DNA of 64,000 nucleotides from Hyperoodon ampullatus. Taxonomy: Eukaryota; Chordata; Mammalia; Artiodactyla; Ziphiidae. Location: contig CATKHW010000283.1 in the NCBI GenBank assembly GCA_949752795.1, forward strand, positions 806,001 to 870,000. The letters are read 5' to 3'. The notes under the pieces were generated by a model. That model was not told the origin of the DNA, did not search any database, and was given only the letters and a program-made list of their open reading frames with translations. Below, one piece after another: positions 25,770 through 36,096 of the stretch (the stretch's first letter is position 1; each line of letters opens with the position of its first letter). A program made the position numbers and the translations under genes.

Positions 25770-27290
25770 CCCTGACACCCTTCTTCACAATACTCCATGA
25801 CCTTCTCATCACAATGCTCCATGCCCTTGTCATCACAATGCGCCATGCCCACTGTCATCACAATAATCCCTGAAACTTGTCAAACCAATGCAACATGCCC
25901 CTGTCATCACAATGCTCCATGCCCTTTCATCACAATGCTCTATGACCCCTGTCATCACAATGCTCCATGACTCCAGTCATCACAATGCTTCATGACCTTT
26001 GTCATTACAATGGTCCATGCCCTCGTCATCACAATGCTCTGTGACCTTTGTCACCACAGAGCTCCATGAACATTTCATCACAATGATCGGTGACCCTTGT
26101 CCTCCCAATGATCAATGCCTTTGTTAGCACAATACTCCATGACCCATGGCATCACAATGTGCCATGCACTTGTCATCACAATGCTCCACATCTTTGTCAT
26201 CACAATGCTCCATAAACCTTGTCATCACACTGCTCCATGCACTTCTCATCAAAATGCTCTCTCACCACTGATATCACAATGTTCAATCACTAGTCAACAC
26301 AATACTCCCTCACCCCTGTCATCACAATATTCCATGACCCTTGTCACAACAATGCTACATGCCTTTATCATCACAATGCTCCATTCCCCTGACATCACAA
26401 TGTTCCATAACCCCTGTCATCACAATGCTCCCTGCCCTTCACAACAGAATGCACCACACCCTTGTCATCAAAATGCTCCATGACCTTTGTCATCACAAAG
26501 CTCAATGACCCTTGTCATCACAATGCTGCATGCCATTGTCATCACAATGCTCCATGAACCCTCTCATCACATTGTTCCATGCCCTTGTCATCACAGGCTC
26601 CATGATGCTTTTCATCACAATGCTCGATGCCATTCTTATCACAATGCTCCATGCGCTTCTCATTACAATCCTCCATGACCCATGTATCACAGTGTTCCAT
26701 GCCCTTGTCATCACAATGCTCCTTGCCCCCTCTCATCACAATAATCCATGAAACTTTTCAGACCAATGCTCCATGCCCTTGTCATCACAATGCTCCATTA
26801 CCCCTGTCATAACAATGCTCCATGACCCCTGCCATCACAATGTTCCACAGCCTTGTCATCACAAGGCTCCATGACCCTTGTCATCACAAAGCTCCATGAC
26901 GCATGTCAACAGAATGCTCCATGGCCTTCTCATTCACGATGTTCCATGCCTTTGTCATCACAATGCTCCAAGACTCCTGTAATCGCAACGCTCCATGCCC
27001 CTTTTCATCTCAATGCTCCATGAACCCTGTCATCACAATGCACCATGCCCATCATCATAATGCTTCACGCTATTGTCATCACAATGAAACCAAAATGCTC
27101 CATGACCTCTGTCATCAAAATGCTCCAAATCCTTGTGATCAATATGTTCCATAACACTTATCATCACAACGCCCCATGACGCTCGTCATCACAATTATCC
27201 ATGGTCTTCTCATCACAGTGCTCCATGACCTTTGTCATCACAATACTCAATACCCTTGTCATCACAATGCTCCCTGACACTTGTTGTCAG
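25770..27290. repeat. Minisatellite super-block 4
   Basis: Landmarks at about 25780, 26260, 26742, 27085 and 27250. It is followed by the GATCCGGGACTCTTGTC variant at about 27757, also seen near 14832 and, as GTTCTGGGACTCTT, near 20198. Confidence 0.8.
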
Positions 27291-28025
27291 TTTGTTCCTT
27301 GAACCCTGTCATGACAAGGCTCCATGCCTTTTTCATCACAATGATCCATGCCCTTTTCATCACAGTGCTCCAAGACCGCTGTAATCAAAATGCTCCATGC
27401 CCTTGTCATCACAAGTTCCATGATGCATGTCATCAGAACGCTCCATGGCCTTCTCATCCCAATGCTCCATGCCCTTGTCATCACAATGCTCCAAGACCCC
27501 TGTAATCACAATGCTCCATGGCACTTTTCATCAGAATGCTCCATGAGACTTGTCATCACAAGGCTCCATGGTCTTCTCATCACAGTGCTCCAGTACCTTG
27601 TCATCACAATGCTCCATGACCCCTGTCATCATGGTACTCCATGGACATTTTCAGCCCAATGCTCCATGACCTTCTCATCACAATGCGCCATGACCCCTGT
27701 CATCACAATGCTCCATGACCACTGTCATCACAACGCTGCATGAACCCTGACAACACAATGATCCGGGACTCTTGTCATTAAAATGCTCCATGACCATTGT
27801 CATCACAATGATCCATGCGCTTGTCATCCCAATGCTCCATGACCCCTGTAATCACTATGCTCCGTGATGCTTGTCATCACAGTGCTCCATGAACCTTGTC
27901 ATCATAATGCTCCTTGCCTTTGTCAACAAAATGGTACATAATCTTGTCATCACAATTCTCCATGCGCTTGTCATCACAATCCTCCATGACCATTGGGATC
28001 ACATTGCTTCATGCCCTTGCCATCT

Positions 28026-28740
28026 CTCTCTTGCCTTTCTGTTTTTTTTTTTTTTTTTTTTTTTTTTTGGCTGTATGCGGGCCTCTCACTGCTGTGGCCT
28101 CTCCCATTGCGGGGCACAGGCTCCGGACGCGCAGGCCCAGTTGCCATGGCTCACGGGACCAGCCGCTCCGCGGCACGTGGGATCCTCCCAGACCGGGGCA
28201 CGAACCCGTGTCCCTGCATCGGCAGGCAGACTCGCAAACACTGCGCCACCAGGGAAGCCCAACCTTTCTGGTTTTTACAGATATTCGGATGTCCCTTTTG
28301 ACCAGTGGTAAGTGACAATTCTTTGTAGCGTGGATTTGTATTGTGCACTTGCTTGATTGGCCAAAAAGGGTGTATGCGTTTTCTTCTGAATATATTCAGG
28401 AGAAAAGGCATACGCCCTTTTTGGCCAAGTGCATCTCTGTCCAAGTTGGGATGCTTTTCCTGTGCTTTAAAGGCGATTCCAATTTACCTCTTGAAATATA
28501 TTTTGTGCAATTCTGCCTCATTTTCAAGGCCGCTTCATTGCCTTCCCTCAACAGATTTTTGGAAGAGAGTAGTACTTTATAAGTCTGCAGGTTTGTGAAT
28601 TGCTGTGCCCCTGAGCTCCAATTTTCAAATCCCATCTTTGTGAGCTGGCCGCAAATCCACAATTTTGCTTCAGGACCTATACTGGTTCCAGGGGTGGCTA
28701 TATTGGTTCCCTGTGTGTGGCTGAGGCTTTGGTTAATTCT
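28026..28740. repeat. Array 1 decayed unit, right fragment (split by a SINE)
   Basis: Unit sequence resumes at CTCTTGCCTTTCTG (28028-28041), is interrupted by the SINE, and continues from 28261 to 28740. It holds a palindrome copy at 28356-28429 with changes such as GGGTGTATGCG. An extra short insertion near 28690-28715 repeats the TGGTTCC phrase. With 12176-13051 it makes most of one unit. Confidence 0.85.
28042..28260 (-). mobile_element. tRNA-derived CHR-type SINE
   Basis: On the minus strand it starts GGGCTTCCCTGGTGGCGCAG and runs through a tRNA-like head to a poly(A) tail, seen here as T's at 28042-28068. The Pol III B-box-like GGGTTCGTGCCCC lies at 28195-28207 (reverse complement). The flanks share CCTTTCTG (28034-28041 and 28263-28270), a plausible target-site duplication. 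The sequence matches what I know of the abundant SINEs of whales and relatives and looks little mutated, so it is younger than the array 1 units around it. It would have promoted its own transcription by Pol III; whether this copy is active cannot be told. Confidence 0.88.
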
Positions 28741-30482
28741 TCTTCCTGCCGGGAAATTAGAGTGACATGTGCCCGTCCAAATGCCTACATCTACTCTCTG
28801 ATTGGTTCTCCCTCTTCCCTTTCATCCTCTGCACAATTAGCAAACTGTGCGAACCAGGAGGTTATAGGGGCTGACTCTCCTAAGTTGGGAGATTGATAGT
28901 AAAGCAGTTGGAATGCCAAAGTGGAGCACAAGGAGAGGAAAAATTAGGAGAGTTTTAGAAACCTTTCGCCATCACAGGGTGTCCATTTTCTAGGTTTCCC
29001 ATACATGTTATAATTGTAGTGATATTCCCTTCTACCTGGAGATTTGGGACACATGGAATGGTGGCATGCATTACTACTTTAAAAGGTCTGCATTTTCTCT
29101 CCCAATCTCACCAGTCCTCTCAGTCCCAAGTGTCCAGCCTTATGTCTCATCCAGCTGTCTTTTCAGATAGGGTCATTCCAGGTTTCATCAGAACCCCTGA
29201 AGGAATTGTGTAAGAATTTCGCTGTTTTTTGGGGGTTTTTTTTGAAATTCATTTTTATAATGGGGTTGAGCTGATTTTCACTGACGTGTTTATGCCAGTC
29301 TAGACACAATTGATTCCCTTACGGAGACATATCAATACATAAGTTATAAGATTCTTAGTAGTCAGATATATTCCTCTGTGGGGCATAGGGGTGTTGAGTC
29401 CCGTTCACTGAGGAAGGTGTAGGTCTTGTCTATTCTGTATTTGGTTTATGGAATGGTACCTGTGCTAATATCAAACTCTGGTTTTATGCATCACCCCACC
29501 TCTCCTTTCCCCTGAAGCAGGCATAAGAGATTTTTGCTAAATGTGAGACTCTGTTCTCTTTCCTAATTCAGTTCATGTGTTGTGATATTGACATTCCCTC
29601 TATAAGTGATATCTTATGATAAGATTCTTTTTCTGTGTGACTAATTTCCCTTAAAATCATCATACGTAAATCCACTCATTATGCTGCTACTGGCCTTATA
29701 TACATTGATTTCACGTCTGAGTGATATTCCGTTGTGCAAAATTACCACAAGTTCTTTATGCATTTCTCTTTTTCCTGGGATATTTTAGGTGTACCAAAGT
29801 TGAGGTTCTTGTATGCAGAGCAGCCCTAAACTTTGGGGTGCCTGTGTCTTATTGACATTTAGTCTTCCCAAGTTATATGTCCATGAGTTGAAATCCCCTT
29901 GCTCTGGGGCTTTGTATTTTAGATGTTTTAAAAACAGCATACACTTCTTCAGAGTGGCTCTTGGATATTTATACCCCACCCATCAGCGTGACTAGGCTCC
30001 CTGTTTTCCATGGCCTCTCCTGCATTTCTGGTTTGTACACATTTTTTGGATGGCCTTTCTGAGCAGTGGAAATTGAGACTTCTTTGTTGTGTGGATTTGC
30101 ATTTCCCTCTTGCTTGGTTGGCCAAAAACTCTGCATGTGTTTTTTTCCTGAAGATATTCACGAAAAAAACGCATACACCCTTTTGCCCAACCGCATCATT
30201 TTAGAAATTCTGCTGCTTTTCATATGCTTTAAATGTGAGTACAATCTACCTTTTGAAATATGTTTCCTGCAATTCTGCCTCTCATTCAGATCCTCTTCGT
30301 TACCTTAGCTGAATATATTTTTGGACGTTGGTTATCATTTATATCTTTGCAGGTCTTTGAATTGTCTGCTCCTGAGCTCCATTTTGCAACTCGCTTTTTT
30401 TGTGAGCTGGCCGCCAAACCATTGGATTACTTCTGGCCCTATTCTGGTTCTGGGGAGGCAGGCTGAGCCTTTGGTTAATTCT
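28741..30482. repeat. Array 1 decayed unit 9
   Basis: Starts TCTTCCTGCCGGGAAATTAG like the left array. It is much more diverged than units 1-6, with an L1-derived part from about 29222. The palindrome remnant at 30118-30191 has arms that no longer pair well (TTTTTTTCCTGAAGATATTC) but whose ends GGTTGGCCAAAA and CTTTTGCCCAACC are preserved further out. Confidence 0.85.
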
Positions 30483-32218
30483 TCTTCCTAATGGGAAATT
30501 AGAGTGACATGTGCCTGTCAAAAGTCCTACAGCTAATCTCTCATTGGTTCCCCCTCTTCTCATTTATCCTCTGCACAAATTGCAAACTGTGTGAAGCAGG
30601 AGGTTAAAGGTGCTGATTCTCCAAGTGGGGAGATTGTTAGTAATGTGGCTGGAATGGCGAACCCCAGCACCAGGAGATCAAAAATGAGGTGCATTTTAGA
30701 CACCTTTCCTGAGCACACGGTGTACATTCATCTCGGTTTCCCAGGCATGTTTTCGCTGTCAGAAGATTCCCTTGAACCTGCAGATTTGGGACCCATGGAA
30801 TGGGTACCAGGCAGTATTACTTTAAAAGGTCTGCATTTCCTCACCCAGCCTCTCTAACATCTCTTAGCGTGCATAGCTTCCAGCCTTATATAATCATCCT
30901 GCTGTGGGTCTACATGTGTTCAATCCATGTTACATCGTAGCCCTTCAACAAAAGTTGTAAGAATTTTTGTCTGTCTCACTGCTTTTATAAATAGTTTTAA
31001 ATTTATTTTTATATTGGTTACAGCTGATTTTCAAAGCTCTGTTTTTTGCTGCTGTACATCCACTTGATTCATGTACTGTGAGACAACAATAACTTCTTTT
31101 TCAGATGCTTACCAGTCATATGTATTATTTTCCAGTGACTTGAGTGGGCTGAGTGCAGTTCTTTGAGGTACTGTGTAGGCCTTGTCAGTTATTCAATTTG
31201 GTACTTGGAATGGTATCTTTGCTAATTTCAACCTCCTGGATAATACCTCACCATTCCCCACCTTTCCCATTTAGCAGCCTTATGTCTATTTTCTACATAT
31301 TTGACTATGTTTCTGTTTTGTAATTTATTTCATGTGTAGCCATTTTTGATTCCACCTTTAAGTGACATCTTATGATATGTGTCTTTTTCTTTCTGACATA
31401 TGTCACTTAGAATGATCGTATGTAACTCCTCCAGAGTTGTTACAACTGGCCTTATTTCATTGATTTCTGGATGAGTAATATTCCACTCTACATAAGTACC
31501 CCATCTCTTTTATCCTTCCAGGAACATTTAGGTTATATCCAAGTTGAGGCCCTTTTTAACAGAGAGGTGGTAAACGTTCGGGTGCCTGTTTTCTGTCGAT
31601 TTTTGTTTTTCCCAAGGTACACGCCCATGAGTGCAAGTGCCCTATGCTCTGTAGCTCATTTTTTAGATGTTTTAGCAAACACAATACACTTCTCCAGAGT
31701 GGCCGTTGGCAAATTACATTTCCACTATCAGCCTCACAGGGCTCCCTTTTCTCCTCGCCCTGTCCTGCATTTCTGGTGTTTACACTTTATGTGGATGGCC
31801 CTTCTGACTGATGTGAAGTGATATATTTTGTGATATTGATTTCCAGTGCCCACCTGTTGGGTTGGATAAAAAGTGTGTATGGCCTTTACTTGAATATATT
31901 CAGAAAAAATGCATACACCCTTTTTGGCCAACTGCATCATTGGCGATGTTCAGCCCCTTTTCTTGTGCTTTAATGGGGAGTCCTTTCTACCTCTTCAAAT
32001 CTGTTTCCTGCCACTCTCCCTTGCTTACAAGTCCTTTTCTGTGACTTACCTCAAGACATTTTTTGACGATAGATATTTTCAACTCTGCAGTTTCATGAAT
32101 TTTAGTGCCCCTGAGTTCCATTTTTCAACTTGTGTTTTTGGAAACTGGACACAAAACAGCGGGATTTCCTCTAGCCCTATTCTGTTTCCGTGGGCAATTC
32201 TAGCCTTTGATGAATTTG
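30483..32218. repeat. Array 1 decayed unit 10
   Basis: Strongly diverged but alignable along its length. The L1 3'UTR character is clearest here: 31000-31090 reads as the reverse complement of an L1 tail (TTATTTTTATATTGGTTACA, then GCTGCTGTACATCCACTTGA). The palindrome remnant is at 31860-31933, flanked by TTGGGTTGG on the left. Confidence 0.8.
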
Positions 32219-32515
32219 TGTTCTGGATTGGAAATTAGAGTGGCATGTGCCTGTCCGAACACCTAAGACTTCTCTCTAAATTTTTCTCATCCTTCCGCTT
32301 CATCCTCTGGACAAATTCCAAACTGTGTGCAACAGGATGTTGACGGTGCTGATATCCCCAAGTGAGGAGATTGTTAGGAAAGATGCTGGAGGGTTGAACC
32401 CGAGCACCAGGCGATGAGGAGATGAGGTGCCTTTTCCAAACTCTTTCCGATCAAACGGTGTACCATCCTCTAGGTGTGACAGGCATGTTTTAGCTGTAGG
32501 AAGGGTCCCGTGCAT
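32219..32515. repeat. Array 1 last partial unit, right boundary
   Basis: Begins TGTTCTGGATTGGAAATTAGA, matching the unit start, and follows the unit to about position 300, after which similarity to the array is lost. This is the right end of array 1. Confidence 0.7.
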
Positions 32516-32730
32516 GTAAGGAGAACACCAGGGATTTTTCCAAATCAGTGCCTCCCCGAACCCCAAACTGGGGAATTTTTAAGCTACGGCTACACGTATG
32601 TCCTTTAAGGGCCTTGGGAAATAGGCAGAGCCCAAACTTTAGATGACTGAAATCTTCAGGGTCAGAAGCGCTCACCATCGGCCTTGCTTAGGTTACATTT
32701 TATCTGTCATTGATAGATGATGTCAATAAA
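32516..32730. other. Unrecognised spacer
   Basis: No similarity to either array and no clear element seen. It includes a minus-strand open frame of about 60 codons that overlaps the array end; I give it no weight. Confidence 0.4.
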
Positions 32731-32734
32731 AATA

Positions 32735-32928
32735 TCTATTCTTTTTCAGATTATTTCCCCTTGTAGGTTATTGCAAAATATTCAGTGTAGTTCCCTGTGC
32801 TATACAGTAGTTCCTTGTTGATGATCTATTTTATACATAGCAGTGTGTATGTGTTAATCCCAAACTGTTAATTTATCCCTTCTCCTACCTTTCCCCTTTG
32901 GTAATAATAAATTATAAGATTTTATACT
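32735..32928 (-). mobile_element. L1 3'UTR tail fragment
   Basis: The plus strand reads as the reverse complement of a laurasiatherian L1 3' end: CTTGTAGGTTATTGCAAAAT, GTTCCCTGTGCTATACAGTA, CTTGTTGATGATCTATTTTA, then TCCCAAACTG and CCTTTCCCCTTTGGTAA. It is a separate insertion from the L1 pieces inside the arrays and is 5'-truncated. Confidence 0.8.
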
Positions 32929-32934
32929 TCTCAG

Positions 32935-33124
32935 AAATGGGGGAGCTGAAAGAGAGGTATCATTTACAGTGGAAAAGCATTCAAAACAAGATTGAAGCTT
33001 CAGCCAAGAGTATTCGATGTACATCCATGGAAATAAATCACTTCATTTCTCTAATGTTGACCTGACAAATAAGACAGACGTCTTCACTGAACTTGCTTAT
33101 AGGAAAGTGATGGAAATATCAAAT
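32935..33124 (+). other. Exon-like segment A (possible gene or pseudogene exon)
   Basis: It is bounded by a pyrimidine-rich acceptor ending TTTTATACTTCTCAG (to 32934) and a perfect donor GTAAGT (33125-33130). From ATG at 32937 the frame reads MGELKERYHLQWKSIQNK and stays open for 42 codons to TGA at 33063-33065. Another frame then continues open from 33017 through the donor (ELAYRKVMEISN). A one-base shift joining them would explain a decayed exon. I do not recognise the protein. It could also be chance; similarity of L1 or ERV type is not evident. Confidence 0.3.
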
Positions 33125-33248
33125 GTAAGTCTTAGAAACATCTTATTTTACCCGAGCATTATACACTGCTCTATGTTAACTACAGTTTGGCTCACACATC
33201 TGTTCATTGAAGTTACAATGTTCTCAATTTCTGTTACTGATCCTCCAG

Positions 33249-33357
33249 AGTGGACCCCAACAGGAGTCCCCGTGCCCAGTGTCATTGGAGCCAACAGATC
33301 AAGACTGAGTTTGGTTCAGAAGCAAAGGAAACATTATTTTGAAAACAGAATGGAGAG
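33249..33357 (+). other. Exon-like segment B
   Basis: Acceptor-like TTTCTGTTACTGATCCTCCAG ends at 33248 and donor-like GAGAG/GTGAGA at 33357/33358. The frame between encodes EWTPTGVPVPSVIGANRSRL and then a basic stretch. It lies 125 bp after segment A, which is short for a mammalian intron, on the same strand. Function unknown; it may be a pseudogene remnant. Confidence 0.22.
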
Positions 33358-34000
33358 GTGAGATCGTGCACTCCCCCATGGGCTGTGGGCTGGGCTGCTG
33401 TGTAGGGTCCCCGGCAGCGTCAGTGGGAGGGAGGGGATGGAGCTCTCGAGGGCTGCGTTGGCTGCAGCTCAGGCTCTATGCAGCGGAGTCTGCATGGGAC
33501 CCCGCTAGCTGAGGTGTCGACCCAGCCATTCTGCACTAGGAAATCGGGTCTGAAGTGCCGGGTGTGGGACCTCTGCATGCGGAACCCTAGGAGCACGTGA
33601 AATTAGACAAAGCACAAAGGAAAAACAGGTTAGACTTTATTTTATTGCCCAGATTCTCTTTTTATCTCCCAGGAATTTTTAATGAACGTTGCCGGAGACG
33701 AACACCTCCTCTGCTTTTTGTTCCGTTCCTTATTCTTGGGGTGTTGAGGGTGCAGACCCCTCTTTTGTAACTGCTTCATGCTGTGGTGGGAGCCCTGATA
33801 CATGGGGGGAGGGGCAAAACGTCTCCACACCAGCCTCCTGGTGAGGTTGATTGTCCCAAGGCCTCCTGCCTCACTTCTCGTCCGCCTGAGCACCAGCATT
33901 GGAAGTGTTACAGATTCTAATGACCTTTAAGGGTCCAGGAAAGAGAGGCGCAGAGATGCTGCGGTGGCAGGTTTCACCCCACCCCACATATGTTCGGCGA
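33358..34000. other. Unrecognised region between exon-like segments and ERV
   Basis: A G/C-rich stretch (33370-33600) is followed by mixed sequence with a minus-strand frame at 33642-33899 rich in Arg and Lys. Nothing recognisable. It may contain LTR or env-side sequence of the neighbouring ERV, but I see no clear LTR ends, polypurine tract or primer-binding site. Confidence 0.3.
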
Positions 34001-34455
34001 CCTTAGGCTGACAGTTTTTGCCAGACTAGATGCTCTGACCAGTAGTCTGTGCTTTCTTTAATTAGGTCCCTGAATTAATGTACAAACAGCACCATGTGTC
34101 AGAGCCCTGCCCGCGCAACTCCCAGACAGTCCAGGGTCAGTGGTGATCCAGGACCATGACGTCCACTGAGTCAACGGCCTTTAGAAGTAGCCAGCAGTCC
34201 AGCCGGTCATATTGGCCACCATCACCGCGGTGTCTGTAGGGTTTTCTATGGTGAAAGCGTGATATACGTTTCCCCCGCCAAGGTTATTAGCTCCCCTCTG
34301 GGTGCAGTAAGTCCTGCAAGCAGTAGTCTGCTCTTTCGGGGCACAGTCTTGTCGTTTTCTGAGAGAAACTCCAGGTCAAGTGATGGTCACACGAGTCATC
34401 TTGGGGGCCCGTTGCCCCCGTTTATCTCTTTGGAGGTTGGAGTTGGAGGGCCTCC
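34000..34455 (-). other. Possible env-side remnant of the ERV (weak)
   Basis: This lies directly downstream, in ERV orientation, of the integrase tail. The minus-strand translation is broken by stops and only weakly envelope-like in composition. The position is the argument; sequence similarity is not established. Confidence 0.2.
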
Positions 34456-34690
34456 TCACTCGAGGTCAGTGTGTCCACAGAGCGACCCCTGCAACTTCAG
34501 GGCATGATGGGTGGTTAGGATCACCACGTGGGGTCCTTTTCCCTTAGGAGGGAGCTGGCCTTGCGGGCTGCTGATTTCCAGCTTTTTAGATACCCCAGTA
34601 TCCTGGCCTGATGAGTCGGTGGGCAAAGCCCTTGGTGACCATAGTTTATCATACCTGAAGGGCATTCTTGTGTTGCTCCATTTCAAGTGG
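34456..34690 (-). pseudogene. ERV integrase C-terminal remnant
   Basis: The minus-strand frame at 34456-34686 contains KGKGPHVVILTTHHALKLQG, which has the pattern of the C-terminal integrase segment of gammaretrovirus-like pol (a GP-hydrophobic-TTPTALK type stretch). It is followed in frame by a short tail to a stop. The zinc-binding and catalytic core domains of integrase are absent: the sequence upstream on this strand goes straight to the RT connection region. Ancient, defective fragment. Confidence 0.6.
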
Positions 34691-34699
34691 TACCAGTTT

Positions 34700-35470
34700 T
34701 TGCACTAAGGCTCCAAGGGCGATTAACATTTGACCGGGTATGTAAAGGTCAAAGGGTTTAGCTAAATTAGGGAGTTCCTGGGCAAGGGTCTGTATTGACT
34801 GCTCTTTCCATTCTTGAAAGGCTGCTTCTGGATTCTATTCAAAAGGATCATCATCTTTTCGTGTCAGTGTTTCATGTAGAGGCCCAGCTATTACACTGTA
34901 GTTAGGGATCCAGATGCAGAAAACCTTGGCCTCCCCAGGAACCCCTAAGCTGTCTTCTAGTTGTAGAAGAGGTAAGGCTGCAAATGGCTTCTTCCCTATC
35001 CTGGGATGCGTTTCTCCGAATATCTGTGAGAATGAAGCCCAGGCATGTCACCTTAGCCTGGGATATTTGAGCGTTTTTCTTGGACACCTTCTATCCTTTC
35101 TTGGCTAGGTAGTTCAGAGGCGTCTTTAGTAGGCCTGGCGATCAGAATGTCATCTGCATATTGAAGGAGGGTTCCCTTTTAAAGAGGTTGAACTTTTAGG
35201 TCTTTAGAGGACATTTCCCCAATGATGGTGTGGGGATTTTTGAACCATTGGGGCAGGACGGCCCAGCATTATTTCTTTTGTTGCATGTTGTGTCCTGCCA
35301 CTCACAAGCCAAAAATTCTTGTGACTCTGAGATGAATGGAATACAGAAGAAGGCATCATTGAAGTCTAATACAGAATGCCATGGCCTGGTGGAAGGTAGA
35401 ATGACCAGCAGGGAGTAGGAAATAGGAGCTACTGGATGCATATCCTCGGTGGCTTCACTGACTGTCCTGA
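34700..35470 (-). pseudogene. ERV (class I, gammaretrovirus-like) reverse transcriptase remnant
   Basis: On the minus strand the frame at 35196-35441 holds VLDFNDAFFCIPF (about 35334-35372), the RT motif A region. Further on comes QYADD at about 35149-35163, the YxDD box with Ala in the second place instead of the Val usual in this class. Then at 34902-35087 there is a connection-type stretch (KVTCLGFILTDIRR) in another frame. Frameshifts and stops separate these pieces, so no functional enzyme can be made. RNase H and most of integrase are missing before the integrase tail at 34690. The RT similarity starts abruptly at about 35470, where a short tandem repeat begins; protease and gag are not recognisable. 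Confidence 0.8.
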
Positions 35471-35489
35471 TATACTTTATCAGGTCTCC

Positions 35490-35700
35490 AGCAGCCCATG
35501 GGGCTCTCGTGGTCAGGCCAATCTCAGGATATGGAGCTCACCTGGGCTGCACCCCTACCCCACAGCCCACGGGGCTCTCGTGGTCAAGTCCCTCCCAGGG
35601 TATTGAGCTCACCTCTGCAGCTACCCAGCAGCCCATTGGGCTCTCCTACTCAGGCCCTTCCCAGGATACAGAGCTCCCCTGGGCAGGTACCCCAGCAGGG
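35490..35700. repeat. Short tandem repeat, three copies of 66-71 bp
   Basis: The phrase CAGCCCA(T/C)(G/T)GGGCTCTC recurs at 35492, 35563 and 35629, each followed by a CAGG-like phrase and GAGCTC(A/C)CC. Copies differ by several substitutions. It lies exactly where the ERV RT similarity ends. Confidence 0.85.
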
Positions 35701-36096
35701 CTGGACACACAGGAACTGTGCACATAGCCCACCTTGCAGAGAACCCCCTGCTCACCTGTCGCTCACAGCTGACACAGAATACCTCAGAGCAGGACTTGAA
35801 CTAACAAACAGCAGTTCTGACAGGTCTGTGACCATGGCTATCACTCTCTGCAGGCTCTTTCTGCCTGGTCTTCCAGACACTTCCACTGCAGCCAGGGCAC
35901 CAGGCCTCTGTCTCCACCCACCATCACTCCTCTCCCTGACTCCTGGGTTCCTCTCATTAGGATAGGGTCTTCTTGAAGTTGTTATCCACTCATGGACCAG
36001 ATAAAATGATAAGAAAACAAGCCGCAGCTGCAGCCCCTTGTCTATCCTGACTCTCAAGAGCCCACACCTGTTCCTAGGGCCTGGCCCGTTTAGCAA
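35701..36096. other. Unrecognised spacer before array 2
   Basis: No repeat or gene recognised. The minus strand has an open frame of 114 codons (35752-36096), basic and Ser/Arg-rich, upstream of the ERV RT in ERV orientation. It could be a decayed ERV gag or leader segment, but nothing in it confirms that. Confidence 0.3.

Larger units (their letters stand above)
13052..28025. repeat. 15-kb minisatellite, 24/25-bp unit with higher-order structure
   Basis: About 600 tandem copies of a 24- or 25-bp unit, core TCATCACAATGCTCCATG followed by CCCTTG or ACCCCTG. The 24/25 difference is the extra A and C in the last part. Individual copies vary at several positions, but landmark variants recur in the same order over kilobases. 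The plus strand is C-rich and G-poor throughout. Long open frames arise only because the unit is poor in stop codons, and they give meaningless CHHNAP-type translations in several frames at once. I see no gene, transposon or RNA gene inside it. It lies within one unit of array 1, with partial unit sequence on both sides. Confidence 0.95.

Noticed and set aside
13169..27743. Many open frames of 60-155 codons rich in Cys, His, Asn and Pro (CHHNAP type), which could be read as a metal-binding repeat protein
   Set aside because: They occur in several frames and on both strands, change frame with every 24/25-bp alternation, and result from a stop-poor repeat.
13052..28025. Short regularly spaced repeats resembling a CRISPR array
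   Set aside because: There are no unique spacers: the 24/25-bp units follow each other directly and vary themselves. The genome is mammalian.
28042..28260. A functional tRNA gene from the SINE head
   Set aside because: The A- and B-box-like parts lie in a SINE with a poly(A) tail; no proper cloverleaf with anticodon arm is supported.
34000..36096. A complete provirus with LTRs
   Set aside because: No matching LTR pair, primer-binding site or polypurine tract is visible. Only RT and integrase-tail pieces can be supported.
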